Shown here one piece after another: positions 26,326-38,600 of a stretch of 64,000 bases of DNA (the first letter of the stretch is position 1; each line of letters begins with the position of its first letter). The stretch is from the NCBI GenBank assembly GCA_014706295.1, contig JACSVZ010000002.1:19886494-19950493 (forward strand). Direction: 5' to 3'. Both the position numbers and the translations under genes were made by a program. Under the pieces are notes generated by a model. It saw nothing but the letters and a program-made list of their open reading frames with translations. It was not told the origin of the DNA and did no database searches. The stretch comes from Lycocorax pyrrhopterus obiensis (Eukaryota; Chordata; Aves; Passeriformes; Paradisaeidae).

Positions 26326-27596
26326 GTGTAATTTAGTTTGTCTGAGTTTGGGGTAGTGCTGAGTACCAGCACTTTAGACGATGGTTTTTGGTTTAGCTGG
26401 TAACATGAAATAGCTAATGTTTCATTTCATTTGCTGTAATGAAGAGCGGTTTCATTCACAGTGCGAACAAGTTTTAACTCAACACTTAAAACTGATAATG
26501 TTCATGCAAGTAGAAGGGACAACTGGTTTTAAATGGCTCTGCCCACCTGCTTTGACTACCAGTGGTGGTGGTAGAGCTTAATTGCCTGAAGTATGGCTTA
26601 TAAAATTGTCTCCATTTCAGGAATAATGTACATAACTAGGTGATCATAGATACAATGCAAGTGATTTCACATTTTTAAGGCTTTCCTGAGTACACTTATT
26701 ATTATTACTAGGATTTTTGCAGGTATATAATGATTTTTAAAATAAAATAAAGCCTTAATTCATCCCCTTAAACTTTTACTAACATAGTGCTATACTTGGA
26801 ATTGCAGAAATTATTTTTTTATTTTAGTTATTCAAACTGACATTTTATCTCGACATCTGCTTCTGTCAAAAAAAGATCCTTTACTACATCTCAATTTTTA
26901 TAACTCCCTTCTGTCAAACACATTGTATGTATAATATTATTTCCTTTATTTTTTCAAGGGCTTTTTACTTCATAAAAGTAAAAAGTAAAATACCATTTAC
27001 TTTTTTAATGAAATATAACAGTGCTGTAAACAGCTGTGGGAGGGGAGATGAAATAGACTGTCAGTTGTATGGATATTTTTATAGCATTGGCATACAACTT
27101 TTTTACCAACAATCAACATGTGCTTGATTCAGCATGAACACAGCAAGAAAAAGTGTCTTTGTTTCTTGGTGCTTTGTTTCAATTAATGAATTTGTCCCAT
27201 GCAAGCAGATTACTGAGGAAAAGCTAAGAAGCAGGAATGGATCTGGATTTTTTTTCTGAAAATGGTTAAATTTTCTGAAAGATATGAAGAGAAATAGTTC
27301 ACTCAGATATGCAAAATCTTCATAGTTTTTAGTTAGTGATTTTACTGCTATTAAGTGTATGCAAGTCAGCTCACATTCACTTGATGCCTTCATCATTGGA
27401 AGTCCAGGAACACAGTGTCCCATAGGGAATTTTATTCTGATGCACTGTTGCAGTCTTATGCTTTATAATAGCAATGAGAAAATTATGGACAAAGAAGCTG
27501 GTTTAAAAAAAAGGCAACAACAACGGAATGAGGTAATTCTTTTAATGGATGGATATCTAATTATGCTGACAAATCATAATTTAGACCTTCCATAAC
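26326..27596. other. AT-rich non-coding stretch
   Basis: Between the CR1 copy and the 14-bp tandem repeat I see only short open frames (up to 106 codons, no resemblance). No element edges are visible. Confidence 0.45.
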
Positions 27597-27652
27597 CATA
27601 AACATTAGACCATAAACATTAGACCATAAACATTAGACCATAAGCACTAAAC
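27597..27652. repeat. 14-bp tandem repeat, four units
   Basis: Four head-to-tail copies of cataaacattagac occupy exactly 56 bases. The first three are identical (27597-27610, 27611-27624, 27625-27638). The fourth (27639-27652) differs at several positions (cataagcactaaac). It is a small minisatellite with no coding or hairpin significance seen. Confidence 0.9.
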
Positions 27653-28617
27653 CTACAGTAAAAACAATACCATGTCCTCAAATATATCAGCTTCTAAAGA
27701 AAAGCTTCTCTAATACATGTACATACTCCAGCTATGAATTTTCCTCCAGGAATTCCAATATGCATAACAGGGAGGAGATCAAATAGCCTGATTTACAATG
27801 AAGCTAAGCAAATGCAGACAGTATAGCAAGACAAATCTGATGCCATCACAATTTTGAAGAAATGACCATTATTCTTCTGCTGCTCATCACTTTCTTGAAA
27901 ATTCATTAATTAGTAAATTAGATTTACTCCTTTTTACAGAATGTGACAAACTTGCCACTGACCTTGAAAAAAATTGTGGATATTTATTTAGAAAACATCG
28001 CAGAGAAAAATGCATTTTTCCACTTCTCTATAGGAAGCAAAAATTCTGTTCTACTTTCACCCCACCAAGTAAATATATTTGCAGAATTCTAAGCACTGAA
28101 GGAAGGAGCCACTAATATCAAGTCACACACTCACTAAACTATTAACGTAATTATAATCATCAGAGCAACACTGCAGATGGCCTTGATTGTATTGTTTGAC
28201 TCAACAAGCAGCCAGAAATTACTAGGTTTGTTGGAACTCTGTTTTAAACTGATGGACTTTTCCAATTAAATTGTATTTGCTGCCTTTGTCTCTAAAACAG
28301 TCAGTTATGGAAGCATTTCCCAACAGTCCACAGCACACAAATATTATGTGACATTAAAACCATTAAAGTTCTTCTGGGGAGCTGATTGCTGCTCTTATTG
28401 CTATACTTTGGTAGATTGCCAATATTGTTGGAAATGCATATCTTTTAGTCAATGTATTTTTGTAGGGTGCTCAGTTATGATTTCTTTACATGATATCAGA
28501 ATACCAATAAAATCTGTGGAAGAGAAAACTTCTTGCCATAGAAGTGTCCAGATAAAACCGCTTTTTTCTAAGGTCATAGGTTGGTGTGTGCATACATTCT
28601 TCAAAGGTACCTAAGCT

Positions 28618-28623
28618 ATAAGG
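28618..28623. repeat. Target-site duplication (left), ataagg
   Basis: The six bases ataagg flank the left edge of the LTR at 28624-29248 and recur exactly at 29249-29254. A 6-bp duplication is typical of ERVK-like and alpha/beta-type integrases. Confidence 0.7.
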
Positions 28624-29248
28624 CGTGGTGGCCGGTGAGCCTACAATATAAAGGACAAAGAGAGCCCACTGGTAGGACCATCCCTAGTACCAGAGACTCC
28701 TCCCCAGGTTAGGGTGACCAGAAAGGCTTCTCCCAGGATGCATTGTTCTGGTATGGTAATGTGCCCCAGTTCTGCTTCCCTGGTTGGCCGTTGGTCTCCC
28801 CACCCCTTGTTACCTTATATGTCCTGGCCCCAGAAGGTTCTCCACGCCAGGTTCCCCCCACTGGCCCCTGTCCCCTCGCCACTCCCCCAGAGTTTCCCTA
28901 CTGGTTCCCTTACCCTGGTCCTGCCTGTGTACCGCCCCCGTGCCCTCAGATCATTGGTCCCTGATGCTCGCCCCACTCCTGTACTTAAACGTGGACCCTC
29001 CATTGTTCTTTGTCTTGGTCCCGGGATCCCTTCACGGTGCGGCTGCAATAAACCTCCGTCCGTGGAACTCTACACGGAGACCCTTCCCCGCTCTTTGCCG
29101 CCGACTCATATTACTGGAGCTGTCTGTGTGTGTGTGCACGCATGTGTGAGTGTGTGCTGGTCCTGCTGAGTGGCTTCGCTAAGGAGACGCTTTTGGAACG
29201 TCTCTGCATTGCGCTCCGGCACTTGACAGCCGCCCGTGGCGAGCGACA
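28624..29248 (+). mobile_element. Solo LTR with 6-bp target duplication (ERVK-like)
   Basis: A 625-bp element runs from CGTGGTGGCCGGTGAGCC to GGCGAGCGACA, flanked by ataagg on both sides. The 5' end reads CG where TG is canonical, a single-base change. An AATAAA polyadenylation signal lies at 29047-29052, followed by a GT-rich stretch (about 29120-29160) as expected downstream of a cleavage site. A TACTTAAACG block near 28981 could be the TATA region. It is GC-rich compared with its surroundings. Open frames of 121-151 codons inside it are incidental to U3/R/U5 sequence. No gag, pol or env lies next to it, so it is a solo LTR made by LTR-LTR recombination. Confidence 0.8.
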
Positions 29249-30299
29249 ATAAGGCACAGAACAAATTTCAAATAATCATCCTATGTTACATATGTATAAT
29301 TTTCTTCTTTTTTTAATGCTGTGGGAGTCTATTCAATGAAACTATGAAGAAATTAAAATTTCTTTTATTAGCCAAGAAAATATTACTGGCATTACATTTT
29401 ATTGTTCGACCCTAGAAAGTAGGTTTGCAGTTAAATGTCTGATGAAAGAACGTTTTCTTCTTGCATGCATGTAAAAATAATTAATTAAAAAAGCACAAGC
29501 CAAAGCACTTGCAATAATTTAACTAAGATACAATGAAAAATAGATCAGATATTTTTGTTTAACTTTTTACTGTTGTCATTCTGCTTACAGTAATGTTCTT
29601 TTCCTTTTGTGTTAACTTACTGTGCTTAAAATGATGGGGTCTTTAAAGATGAGGCCATCACCAGTAGCTTGAATTCAGTGTGTTAAGATCATGAACTGCA
29701 TGGTTTGGAAAAGACTCCAAATGCAGTATTGAAAACCATAAATATATCTCATCAGCAAGTCGAACTTGGATACAGAAGTAATTAGCTGTGTCAGAAGAAT
29801 GAACATTCTGCCTTGAAGGAAATAACAAAAGTTGCATAGAATTTGCATACAGTATATGAAATATGGAAATTTTTCTGTAAACAGATGTGTTTTCAGCTTT
29901 GATTTACTGTCATCACTAAATGATGAGGATGTTCATGAATACTAATATGATGGTATTACATTATTCATTTACTACAGAAAGGTAGAAAAGACAGAGCAAG
30001 AAAGAGAGAGAGATAGAGAAAGTAAATTGCCTTAAATCTGTAGAAAGAACTTTTCTATTTGATGGGGGGTTAAGTAGATAAAGAAACAACTTGTTCAACT
30101 TGATGCTGGAAAAGAAGGTAGGAAGTTCACCCAGAAAATTTTAAAATTATGTGAACGTAAAAGCTTGAAACAAAGAAGGAATCATACTGTTTATACAAAA
30201 TATATTTTTGCTTTATGGCTGAAATTGAACACAAAGATCATATGTAAACACTCAAAAGATGGGTTTATTCTCTTTCTGTGACAGAAGTTTTCATGTGTT

Positions 30300-31020
30300 C
30301 TGGTCAAATCTTCTCAAGAAATGGCAGCGGAATTTTGCGGTGCATGAGGCGGTGGCCACAGCAGCAGAAAATTCGGAGGACTGGTGGACAGGCCTCCAGA
30401 ACACCAAGGTCTAATCCTCACCCCTTGGTTATGGCGAGGTCTGATGTTCCTAGTGGTTCTTAGCTTACATGTTTTAAGTTTATTGGTTCAGGAGTTCTCC
30501 ACCCAGTTTTATGTATAAGTTCATGTTTATGTATTTCCCCTAGTTGCTTATGTATTAGTTCTGGAAAGTTCTCCCTTCTTTGACCCACCCCCCCCCCCCC
30601 CCCCCCCCACCCGGTCTACTCATGTCATTCCCTCCCTTAAGTTATCCTTATTGGATATTCCTCTGTTGTCTCCTCCTCCTCAGTCAATCCCCATTGGTTG
30701 TTTCCCTTTGTTCCACCCCCGTATAAAATACTGTGTTCTGTCTCACTCTCTTGTCTTTGTCCCTGGACCCTCTACCTGGAGTAAACCAGCTGGAACCTAT
30801 ACAAAGACTCCTCTCTCATCCTTTGCCTCTGCCGACGCTTTTACACCACCTTTGTTTGGGGCTCGCTCCTTGTGAAGGAGCCAGCTCTCCCTCCGAGCTG
30901 CAGCTGACAGCTTTCCCTGCAAGCTGCAGCCGACCCCTGCCTGCTGCAGCTGACACCAAGGATGTCTGCAGCTGGATGCTGTGCTGCCTCGGACAGCCCC
31001 AGCAGCGTCAGTGGGACATA
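30300..31020 (+). mobile_element. LTR-like retroelement fragment, edges unsettled
   Basis: A GC-richer block has U3/R/U5 hallmarks on the plus strand. There is an inverted-CAAT-like CCATTGGTTG at 30691-30700 and a TATA box GTATAAAATA at 30721-30730. After these, a promoter-proximal GTCTCACTCTCTTGTCTTTG leads to a GAGTAAACC block near 30779 that could be a mutated AATAAA. The 3' part ends near CAGTGGGACA (about 31019). Degenerate CTGCAGCTGACA-type repeats occur at about 30897-30955. A 60-codon open frame at 30278-30463 may be the last internal coding remnant before U3, or nothing. I could not find a matching target-site duplication, so both edges are approximate. Confidence 0.55.
30588..30608. 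repeat. Poly-C run, 21 bases
   Basis: Twenty-one consecutive C residues inside the U3-like part of the LTR-like element. The true length is uncertain because homopolymers of this size are error-prone. The complementary strand is a G-run. Confidence 0.85.
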
Positions 31021-31744
31021 ATCGAAATCTATCTGGACCTAATTTTATCCAGCCCAGCTGACCAGCTTGAATTTTAAGACATTTGAATGCCTTCCTTTAG
31101 CCTATGAAAACAGGTGTCAAGTTCCTACTTAAATAAATGGCGTGAAATTTTAAGCACTGTTGATAGTGCTTAGAATGTAGATCAATTGCAAAAAAGACTG
31201 AGAAAATAAAATATAAGCAGAATATTTTAAGGAGCTAAAGAGGGTCTTATAAAAGATTCTTACATCATATTACTTCATTAGATGTTTTACAGACTTACGA
31301 TTGTTTACACTGCCTGTGTTCTATTCCAGTTTTCTATTTTCTTAGTTTTTGATGATGGTCAACGCCATTTCAGTTCAGTCATTTTCATAGCTGTCTTGTA
31401 TTTCCTATGTTCTCTTTCAATGAATGTGAAAATATACTTTAGGCAAGCTTAAGGAGAAAAGTCTGGATGTTATCGTGCTGCAGGGACACAGTTTTGTATC
31501 CTGGAAATCTAAATGTTGTTGGAAGCTTGTCTTGTGCATGTGCTGCTTACATCAAGAGTAGACTTGATCAACAGCATGAATAAAATATTCACCTAATACT
31601 AATCAACTTTTAACTCAATCGTCTGTAACAAATCCTGTTATATGAGTTTTATACAGATAACCAGGATGTAAAACTAAAAATGTCCAAAGTCTTCCCCACA
31701 TGAAGAGCTTTGGACATGTAAACAAAAAAATCTGCCTCAGAGTC

Positions 31745-32165
31745 TTTTGCATGAAGATACACTTGGAGGCCTGTCACTAGAGGTGTCCCCCAAGGTCCTG
31801 TACTGGGCTCACTATTGTTTGACTTGTTCATCCATTGCTTGGATGAAGGTGCAGAGGCATCCTTAGCAAGTTCACTGATGACACAAAGCTGAGTGGAGTG
31901 GCCAGTGAACCAGAGGGCTGCGCAGCCCTTCAGAGGGACCTTGACAGGCTGGAGGGTTTGGCAATGAGGAACTGTCTGAAATTCAGCAAAGGAAAATGTG
32001 GGGTCCCGCACCTGGGGAAGAATAACCCCACACACTAGCACTGACTGCGGGCTGACCTGCTGGAAAACAGCTCTGAGGAGGACCTGGGCGTCCTGGTGGA
32101 AAATAAGCTGTCCATGAGCCAGCAGTGCCCTTGTGGCCAGGCACGCAAAGGTTACCGGGGGCATC
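31745..32165 (+). mobile_element. CR1 LINE fragment, reverse-transcriptase region
   Basis: On the plus strand GAGGTGTCCCCCAAGGTCCT encodes the RT motif GVPQGP. It is followed by a region matching the CR1 finger/palm segment: [10 protein letters not shown] (31871-31900, catalytic box normally FADD), then EGCAALQRDLDRLE-like and KGKCGVPHLG-like stretches, and finally DLGVLVENKLSMSQQC. Frame changes and stops break the reading, so it is a dead copy. It lacks both the endonuclease and the 3' UTR and ends abruptly about 140 bp before the LTR at 32306. The 171-codon open frame on the opposite strand is a shadow of this element. Confidence 0.87.
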
Positions 32166-32305
32166 TTTGCTAATTAAATAGTAGACTGTATAGAACATTA
32201 CAGATCTATGGGTTCAAAGATAGTTCTTACTAAAGGTATCAATAAGAAATTCTGGAATTTCATTAGCAGTGTTAATGACAATTAAACTAGTGTGAATCAA
32301 AATCC

Positions 32306-32672
32306 TGTCGCTGTTCTCACCGCGGTTGAGTAGAGAAACGACACAGAGTTCAGGGTCAGGGATAAATGGAAGCGATTTAATAATCTCTCTGAAGGCTTTT
32401 AGATGTTAGTTCGCAAGTGTGTGTTAAATGGCATAAGGTAATTGGTTTTTTGGCTATCCATCCCTTGAGGGGATTGGTCAAGTTCTAAGACACCCATCTC
32501 TAAATGTTTTTCTAGTTAGAACCATAACAATCCTGCAAAACAACTTGCAGGTGCAAGAAGTTTACAAAACTGTAACGTTGTTTTGAGTTACTTGCATGGG
32601 AAAGACAGAACTCTCACAAAATGCTGCAGCAAGCTGAAGAAATTCTCTGCTGAAGCTTTTTCAGCATCCATA
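32306..32672 (-). mobile_element. Solo LTR, family A copy 1, TSD aaatcc
   Basis: A 367-bp element, left end TGTCGCTGTTCTCACC, right end CAGCATCCATA, flanked by aaatcc at 32300-32305 and 32673-32678. In minus-strand sense an ATTAAA signal (complement of the block near 32379) lies close to the 3' end, so the retroviral sense is minus. The right half (CTCACAAAATGCTGCAG, then AAGCTGAAGAAATTCTCTGC) aligns with the LTR at 43389-43756, and the two lengths are nearly equal. The terminal CA is degraded to TA. No internal proviral genes are adjacent. Confidence 0.8.
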
Positions 32673-32678
32673 AAATCC

Positions 32679-35600
32679 TATTCTCCAATTATTTATTTTG
32701 GTATTTCTGTTTTACAAGGATCATTTTATTTATGTATGTACACCAAAATGTTGAGCTGATATCTTTAATGAGCACAAAAGTCATTTAGCAGACACCTGCG
32801 GAAAGGCGGGATCAGATAATTCTCAAGTATGCATTACATTAGTTTTGTGAGAGTAAAATCACTCATATTTCAATCCTAGACCCACTAAGGAAATAATTGT
32901 GCCTTAATAAAAACTACTCATAAAATATTTAGTTTTCAATCATTGAGTAATGTTTACTGAAGTTTCTTTATATGCCATTATAAATCCAAAATTTGAAAGT
33001 AGTACAACCACATCAATAAAGGCCCATATTGGAATGACAAACTCTGAATGCATCAACTAGCCAGATTTTGCCTTGAGTGATGTCACCAGGTTATTTTGAA
33101 GTTTCTATCTGACATTTAAGTTAGCTGTTGAATGTAAGTATGGGAACCATCTGGAAATCTATTGTAGGCAGAATAGTTCAATAAATGTGATGTGCAATGA
33201 TGACATGTCTTTAGATTATTTATATCTTCTGTTTGATTGCAATCTGAACTAATAATTTGTTTCATAATTTTAGAAAATTCATCTTTAAACCCTAGTACTG
33301 ATTTTTTCATATGATTTTATTTTATTACAGTTTTCTCTGGAGATCTGACTCTAGGTCTTGGACTCACTTTGCTGAACAGGAGACCAGTGAGTCAAGTTTT
33401 TTTACGAAGTGAGCAGAGCCCTGGTCAGGACAAGTTGTTGTTGCTTGGTATCTTCACCTTAAAACATGTAAAAATGGCAGTACAATAGTCAAAATGATAA
33501 ATTGAGAGAATAAGTGTGAAGAACTCTGAAACCTTCTCACAGATAAGAAATGAAATGTTCCCTGCAATCAGCAAAATAAATTAACTCAGGAATTTCATGC
33601 TTAATTGTGTATGGTCAGTCACCTGAATATTCACAACACCCTCCATCACAGTGAAAAATTAAGGAATCATTTCTACTGATTTCCTGGACCAAACCCAGCC
33701 AGTTTCTCTGTTAAGCAATAAATTATACTGTCTTGATATACCTCTATTTATCCTGTGAACTCAGCCTCCCAGCAATTCTGCTCTCATATTAGTCCTGAAC
33801 AGCACCAGAGTTCTGCATATTATCTGCTTCCTGAGGGTCCCAAAAAATTCCATAATGCCTGTGGAAACCGTAACAGGCTTTTCTTTACCCTCAGGTTGGG
33901 GGAAGGAATAAATGAGAAAGACTGACTTTCCCATAAGTATTAAATATGTGCTGTTCTACTGATCTTGCATTTCAGAAATTATTTTTCTATGTCTGTGACC
34001 CGCTGTGACTATTACACCAATTAAAATTCCATAAATTGTGGCTGAGTAGTCTTTAAATATCTGGCTTCATGTTCCTAGGGCAATTTGAAATTCTTAAACA
34101 TGTCACCAGAAATTATTGTAAACAGCACTATTTTAATTTTCACTTAGTTGTGCATGTGAGGTTTGACCTTGTCAGCCCTGACCCGGCAAGTAAAGCAAGA
34201 AAATCAGAACCTTTGTTTTGGCACTGTTCCAGATTTTGGCTGAAGGCTTATGCTTCATTAGACTTAGATGATTTAATATCATTTCATTAGACTTAAACAC
34301 AAATGAATCTAGCCACCATTGCTTTATGAATCATCAGTCACAGTCTGGGCATTTCAAAGCAAGCCACACATGCTTGCCAACAAAAATAAGTGCTCTAAGA
34401 AAAAGCCTGAAGAACCCAAGGATGACAATTCTAATGGAAGATGATCACCAGAGGCAGGTGGTGGGCAGAAGATTTAAATCAAGCAATATGTTAAAAATTG
34501 TTTGGACTCTGTTTTACCTCTGAAATCCATCCTAACCTGAAGTTAGGTTTTTCGAAAGCAATTCAGTAGCACATCTTGCACATGTATATCACTGATGCAT
34601 CATTGCTAGATATTCTTTGACCACATACTTGTTTTCTCTCTTCCAAAAGCTCTGAAGAAACAATCCCATGCATATTAAAAAGAAGAAGAAACTGTAACCT
34701 AGGAAGCCATAATATACTGTAGTCTTTTCAATTAATAATGTCACAGGCAGTAGAGCACCTTGGAAATAGAAGCTTCACAATGCGCTGCTCCACATTTCAC
34801 AAGCAAAAAAATATGACATATAGAGTCTTATTACTTAGAAGAACAGTGAAGCTTGAAACTCTTGCATTAAGTTTGAGCAGCCTTGGTGAAAATGAGATCT
34901 CGTTCCCTCATTATGCAATCTGACATCCTTCATCTAAAACCAAATGAGATAATAAAGTAAGAGAGATGAGATATATTTTCTGCATAAAGAACCACATAAT
35001 CCTTTATCTCATTTAAATAATAGATTCATAGAATCTTTTTTTAAACATCCAACTAAATGATGCAGTGAAATATTAATATATCTGCATACTTAATAATACT
35101 AATATCACATGGTAAATGATAGCCAGATTAATTTATATTCTTAGAGATATACCAAACAACACCAACATGGCTGTGATTGGCTCTTGAATTTGAGGTTTGT
35201 AAAGCACTACATATAGCAACAGGTCTCAGTATTGTGCAGATTCTGTGAAGTGCTGTGTATCAGCACAGCACTAAAATACTGACTTTATTTCATGCTTACA
35301 TAAGTTTTCATTGAAGAGGGGTCTGTGCTGATATTTGAGATTGAGTATCAAGAGCTAACATTCTTGGTGCTTCACAAGGCAATTTCTTAAGTTGACATGA
35401 GAAAAGAATTTCTCCAGTTGTTGGGAATCAACCTGATACTGTATTTTCAGGCATACTGAAAAACACGTGAGGCATTTACCTCATCCTTGTACTAGGAGTG
35501 GGGCCCGAATAGACCCTTTTCTCTTCCCTAACATCTTTGTAGCTGTGTCAAGTTACTGTTAAAAATAAAATGTCACATAAGAATTTAGATTAGTAAGCAA

Positions 35601-38600
35601 TGAGCCATTAAACACAAATCAAAATTATCCTGACTTTGCCTGAAGTAGATGAGAAATGGAGATCCAAATGCACTGCTGAGGAAATTCCTGACAGACTTAA
35701 TCTTCATAAACAACAGGGACAGGAACAGGAAAATGTTTCTTGTTTTCTTCTGTCTATAAATGCTTTTCTACATCTTTTATAATTTTTAAGTTTTACATAG
35801 CCAGGTACTAGTTTATCTCCATAACCGCTTTTTTTATGTACAGGAGGGTCTTCAGTCTCTTAAGAACTGAGAACTGAGGCATAGAATTTTAAGGCTGAAA
35901 TCCAAAATAGACTATGTCAAAGTATCTACAGTGAAAATTAAGCAGAATAGAGGCCCATAGTTTGAATCCTGAAACCCCTTAAACAGAGGTCATTCACTAC
36001 CTGTTTCTGGACACCCCTAAAGCACTAAGTGCTTTATTCACCAACATTAATGTTTCCTGTTCCAAAGATATGGTACTCCCTCAGAAGTACCCTAGAGCTG
36101 GCAGTGTGAAACAGCCTGATTAGTTGATTATAATCCCTAATCCCAGCCATGGTCTCTGACACATCTTCTTATTCACTGGAAGTGGCAATGGGAATGTCAT
36201 CTCATATGACTCTGCAGAATTTAACAACAGATACCACATGCTTCAAAAGGACAGTGGAAGACACAGGTACAATACACAAACACAGTCCTTCTGGAAGAAG
36301 GACTGACCTAGGAGTCTCTGTGTTAACACCTAGGCTAATGTCCTAGCAAAATGCATTTTTAACTTCCAGTTCCAGAAAATGACAAGCACTGGAGACTCTG
36401 AAAGGGGTGCATTAGGATAGGGTAAAATGACTGTGTAAAGCACAGGTTCAGAGGAGTCTCATTGATGCCTAAAATACAAGTTTAGTGGAGATGACAGAAG
36501 AGGAGAAGGTCTCATCAGATAACAACTGACAATATCATGTAGCCACAAAAGAAGCTACATAATGAACAGAGTGAAGGAAGCATAACCCCATTGTCTGAAG
36601 CTTTAGTGACAATGCACAACAAATGCTTTGCAGAGAATTAGTCCTTCATTTACAAGAAAAGTTTAGTTACAGCAATAAATAGAAACTACCTAGACTCAGA
36701 GAAGACATGAAGAGGCTAAAATAATCTGAAGAAGCAAACCAAGGCAAGCAGACAGGAGGGTAAACACATCAAAAGGACTTACTTGAAATAAAATGGTGTT
36801 GGGAGAAAAATAATCAGGCATAAAGTACCCATGACTAAATCTCTAACCACAGAAGAGTGTAGTTTTGGAATACAAACTGGGGCCAAAATTTCACTTTTAA
36901 TCCACCAAAGAAAGGTGTTGTGGCACATGGTTGTCTGAAATCACAGGGGAGTGGATGTCAGCAGGCCAGAGGCACACTTTTCATTCCATTTTCCCGGGTG
37001 CAAGTGGAGAATTTGCAAAGTGGAGTGAAGAACTTTCCAAGATTTCTAGGTGTACTGTAAGGGAAGGTTACTTGGTTAAAAATCACATTAGTGAAAGATA
37101 AAACTGAAAAATACATATTGCATATTGGGATGCTTACATATGTAATACAAATCCAAATACTGAGTATACAGAGTACTGTCCAAAGAAATCAGTCTAACTC
37201 TCCTGAAGTTTATAAATATATGCAAACTAATAAATATATACTGATTTTCCACTGGTGATACTTGTATGCTATTATTTCATAAAGTGTTTCCAATTTCAGA
37301 AAATAATGTGTATTTTACTGTTAATTTTCAAAGATCTAAGGCTAGAAATTAATCCAGTTATGCATGTGGAAAAGGCAAAAGATCTAGATAAAAGCCATTT
37401 CATAATTCTTTCAGTGGTATTTCTTTCCTAGGGGGAAAACAAGGTGGTATCTCAGAGGACAAGCACAGACTACGCTAAGAATCCTCAGTGCATACCTTAT
37501 AATGGACTTATTTATCTGCCCAAGAAAAGAGAAACAGGAAAAAGAATCGTATTAAATAAGGGCAGGCGACAGCGATAATGAGAAGGTGAAATAAAGTCAA
37601 AATATACCTTGTAATTTCGGTGTAGGTGTATTTCCAATGGTTGCCTTTTAATATCTCCTTTTTGCTTTCTGGCATCTTAAATGCATACACATTTGTAATG
37701 ATCCAAGGTAAAACTGGAGCATTTTTAATGTGGCACCACAGTCTGATTGGTCCTAATTGGATTTTTTATCTGTGTGGGAAGATAAATTATTTGATTTTGC
37801 TGCCTACAGTGAATTTAGAGGTGTGGCAGTTCTAAACGCTTCTTATTAATGGGGAAGGTGATTTATTACAGTATAAGTGAAAACCCAGGAGCGTCGAAGT
37901 GCCAACATTGCTGTCACTTTTTCAAAATCTAAACACTCTTCAGTCTGACCCTTGCACTTTATATGAACATTCAGCACAGAGACACTTTGCTAATATATAT
38001 TTTAATTATTTAATGGTTCTCCTTCCCTCCAGCAATATATTCTTTCCAAGATGCATTTCAAATTGTATATGGTCAGCCAAGGAATGACAGAACAGCTTTT
38101 TATTTAGAAAGAACTGCTTCCTTTAGGCTGGTGGTAGTATTATCTTGGTGCTGTTCAGGATGATACGTGTCCTCATACATAGTTTCGGAACATATTCTGT
38201 GGTATAAAGCCTTATTCATATAGGGATGATAGTTTCACTAGAGCAGATTAAATGAAATGGCATACTTGAATGTAGGGCTAAAGCATGAATTCGTTTTGAA
38301 TTGCCTGGTTTTCATTTGCTAGCATTTGTTGTGTCCTATACGGTGAATGCCAAGATGTTTGCCTGACCTCCTAATGAAAGTCAAAGTGATCAGTCATGTC
38401 CTACAAGGCAAAGGTATGTGTGTCTGTACCTAGTACATATATATCTTTGTGTATGTATCTAATACTTGACTATTCCCACATATGCACATACATATATATA
38501 ATATTCTTGGTGACTATACAGAATATAATTATATCTTTGCATGTTATGTATGCAGTACATGCAACCAGCACATGCAGGAAGCATGCAAAAAGTGACTATC